Notes under the pieces: generated by a model
Seen by the model: the letters and a program-made list of their open reading frames with translations, nothing else
The model's database searches: none
Told to the model about the DNA's origin: nothing
Program-made: the position numbers and the translations under genes
Shown: in pieces, positions 63,241 through 64,000 of the stretch
Layout of the letters: every line of letters begins with the position of its first letter
How positions within the stretch are numbered: position 1 is the stretch's first letter
From: Combretum micranthum
Taxonomy: Eukaryota > Streptophyta > Magnoliopsida > Myrtales > Combretaceae
Direction of reading: 5' to 3'
Length of the DNA stretch: 64,000 nucleotides
NCBI GenBank assembly: GCA_024138025.1
Contig: JAMXBD010001206.1
Location: 372,001-436,000, forward strand

Positions 63241-63759
63241 ACACTCGTCCAAAGTGAAAATTTACAACCTACAAGAGAAGAAGCTAGACTCAAGGACCAT
63301 TAGTAGATATTTCATTGGATATGCTGAAAGGTCTAAAGGGCACAAATTCTATTGTGCATCTCGTAACACTAAGATTGTGGAATCAAAAACGCAAAATTTC
63401 TTGAGAATGATTTGATTAGTAGGAGTGATCAATTTCAAGACATAGATTTTAAAAAGGACTACTATGAAGCTCAACCCTCTATCCAAGTGATAAATTGATT
63501 GTCATTCATACCCCTCAAGTTGAAATGGATGTTAGACAACCAGATGCTGAAGTTCCATAAGCTGCTGATATCGATCCAATAGATCAAGTTGTAAACGATG
63601 AACAAGAAGAAATTGTTGAGCAATCAATTGAACAACAAGTTCTTCAAAAGGATGATGGTACAATGTTGAGGAGAACTACTAGAGTTAGAAAATCAACTAA
63701 TTCCTAGTGATTATGAAGTGTATCTACAAGAATCATACTTAACATTGGAGCCGAAAATG

Positions 63760-64000
63760 ATCCTGAAACATTTTCACGGGCCATGAGTTCTAAGGAATCA
63801 AACTTGTGGTACGGTGCCATGAAAGATGAGATAGATTCTATGGCATCCAACTGAATCTAGGATCTGTTGAGTTACCTAATGGTATAAAAGCCATTGAATG
63901 TAAATAGGTCTTTAAGACAAAGAAATACTCATAAGGCAACATTGAGAAACATAAGGCAAGACTCATTGCCAAAGGGTTCACTCAAAGAAAGGAATCAACT
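63760..64000 (+). pseudogene. copia reverse transcriptase, 5' end only
   Basis: ESNLWYGAMKDEIDSMASN is the conserved entry of copia reverse transcriptase (W..AM..E). VF-type and HKARL-like segments follow in shifted frames up to the window edge. The catalytic motif lies outside the window. Confidence 0.78.

Larger units (their letters stand above)
58700..64000 (+). mobile_element. Ty1/copia retrotransposon, degenerate, cut by the window edge
   Basis: A 5' LTR ends at taaca (59065); its start is uncertain, near 58700. It contains a TATA motif (ctctataaatgg, about 58790). The primer-binding site tagtatcagagccata (59068-59083) matches initiator-methionine tRNA. After a leader of about 2 kb holding a later MITE, gag, protease, integrase and the start of reverse transcriptase follow in copia order. 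All domains contain stops. The remaining pol and 3' LTR lie beyond the window. Confidence 0.88.

Noticed and set aside
1..64000. tRNA, rRNA or organelle-derived sequence
   Set aside because: No B-box-like GGTTCGANTC with a foldable cloverleaf was seen, and no rRNA or plastid/mitochondrial gene pieces were recognised by reading. A tRNA scan would be decisive.

Overview
The window is AT-rich nuclear DNA of a flowering plant, most likely a eudicot. Two well-spliced plant genes with GT-AG introns and telobox-type promoters (AAACCCTAA) sit in a large excess of LTR retrotransposons, hAT-like, Mutator-like and CACTA-type DNA transposon copies, foldback repeats and microsatellites. No bacterial-type operons, rRNA, tRNA or CRISPR were seen. 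The species cannot be named from the sequence.

Layout. Positions 1-10,300 hold repeats only: a hAT-like MITE (3315-4131), a Ty1/copia solo LTR with a perfect 5-bp target duplication (4481-5959), and a cluster of six palindrome-rich foldback repeats (7.0-9.4 kb). Positions 10.3-19.8 kb hold antisense LTR-derived sequence and a long AT trinucleotide tract, with no convincing gene. Positions 19,862-31,070 are one non-autonomous Mutator-like element (about 850 bp, perfect 9-bp target duplication) split by a 10.35-kb Ty3/gypsy element of the Tekay/Del type, with LTRs of 2.6 and 2.8 kb and a decayed gag-pol.

The nest ends 277 bp before the start codon of the first gene (31,347-33,502, + strand). 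This five-exon gene encodes a predicted plastid membrane protein of about 352 residues and carries an apparent 1-base deletion in exon 4. From 34.5 to 51.5 kb lie more hAT-like elements with 8-bp duplications, a small antisense LTR element, a lone exon resembling the N-terminus of the mRNA-decapping activator PAT1, a CACTA end abutting a copia integrase fragment, and other foldback elements.

The second gene (57,862-55,166, - strand) has six exons and encodes a complete 480-residue DUF616/TOD1_MUCI70 family type II membrane protein. From about 58.7 kb to the right edge runs a degenerate Ty1/copia element whose leader was hit by another hAT-like MITE.

The two genes have no visible functional link. 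I found no new multi-gene system. The features most worth checking are the nested Mutator/gypsy insertion next to a gene promoter, the frameshift in the plastid gene, the PAT1-like exon, the hAT MITE series and the foldback cluster. Splice sites, target duplications and alignments were worked out by eye.
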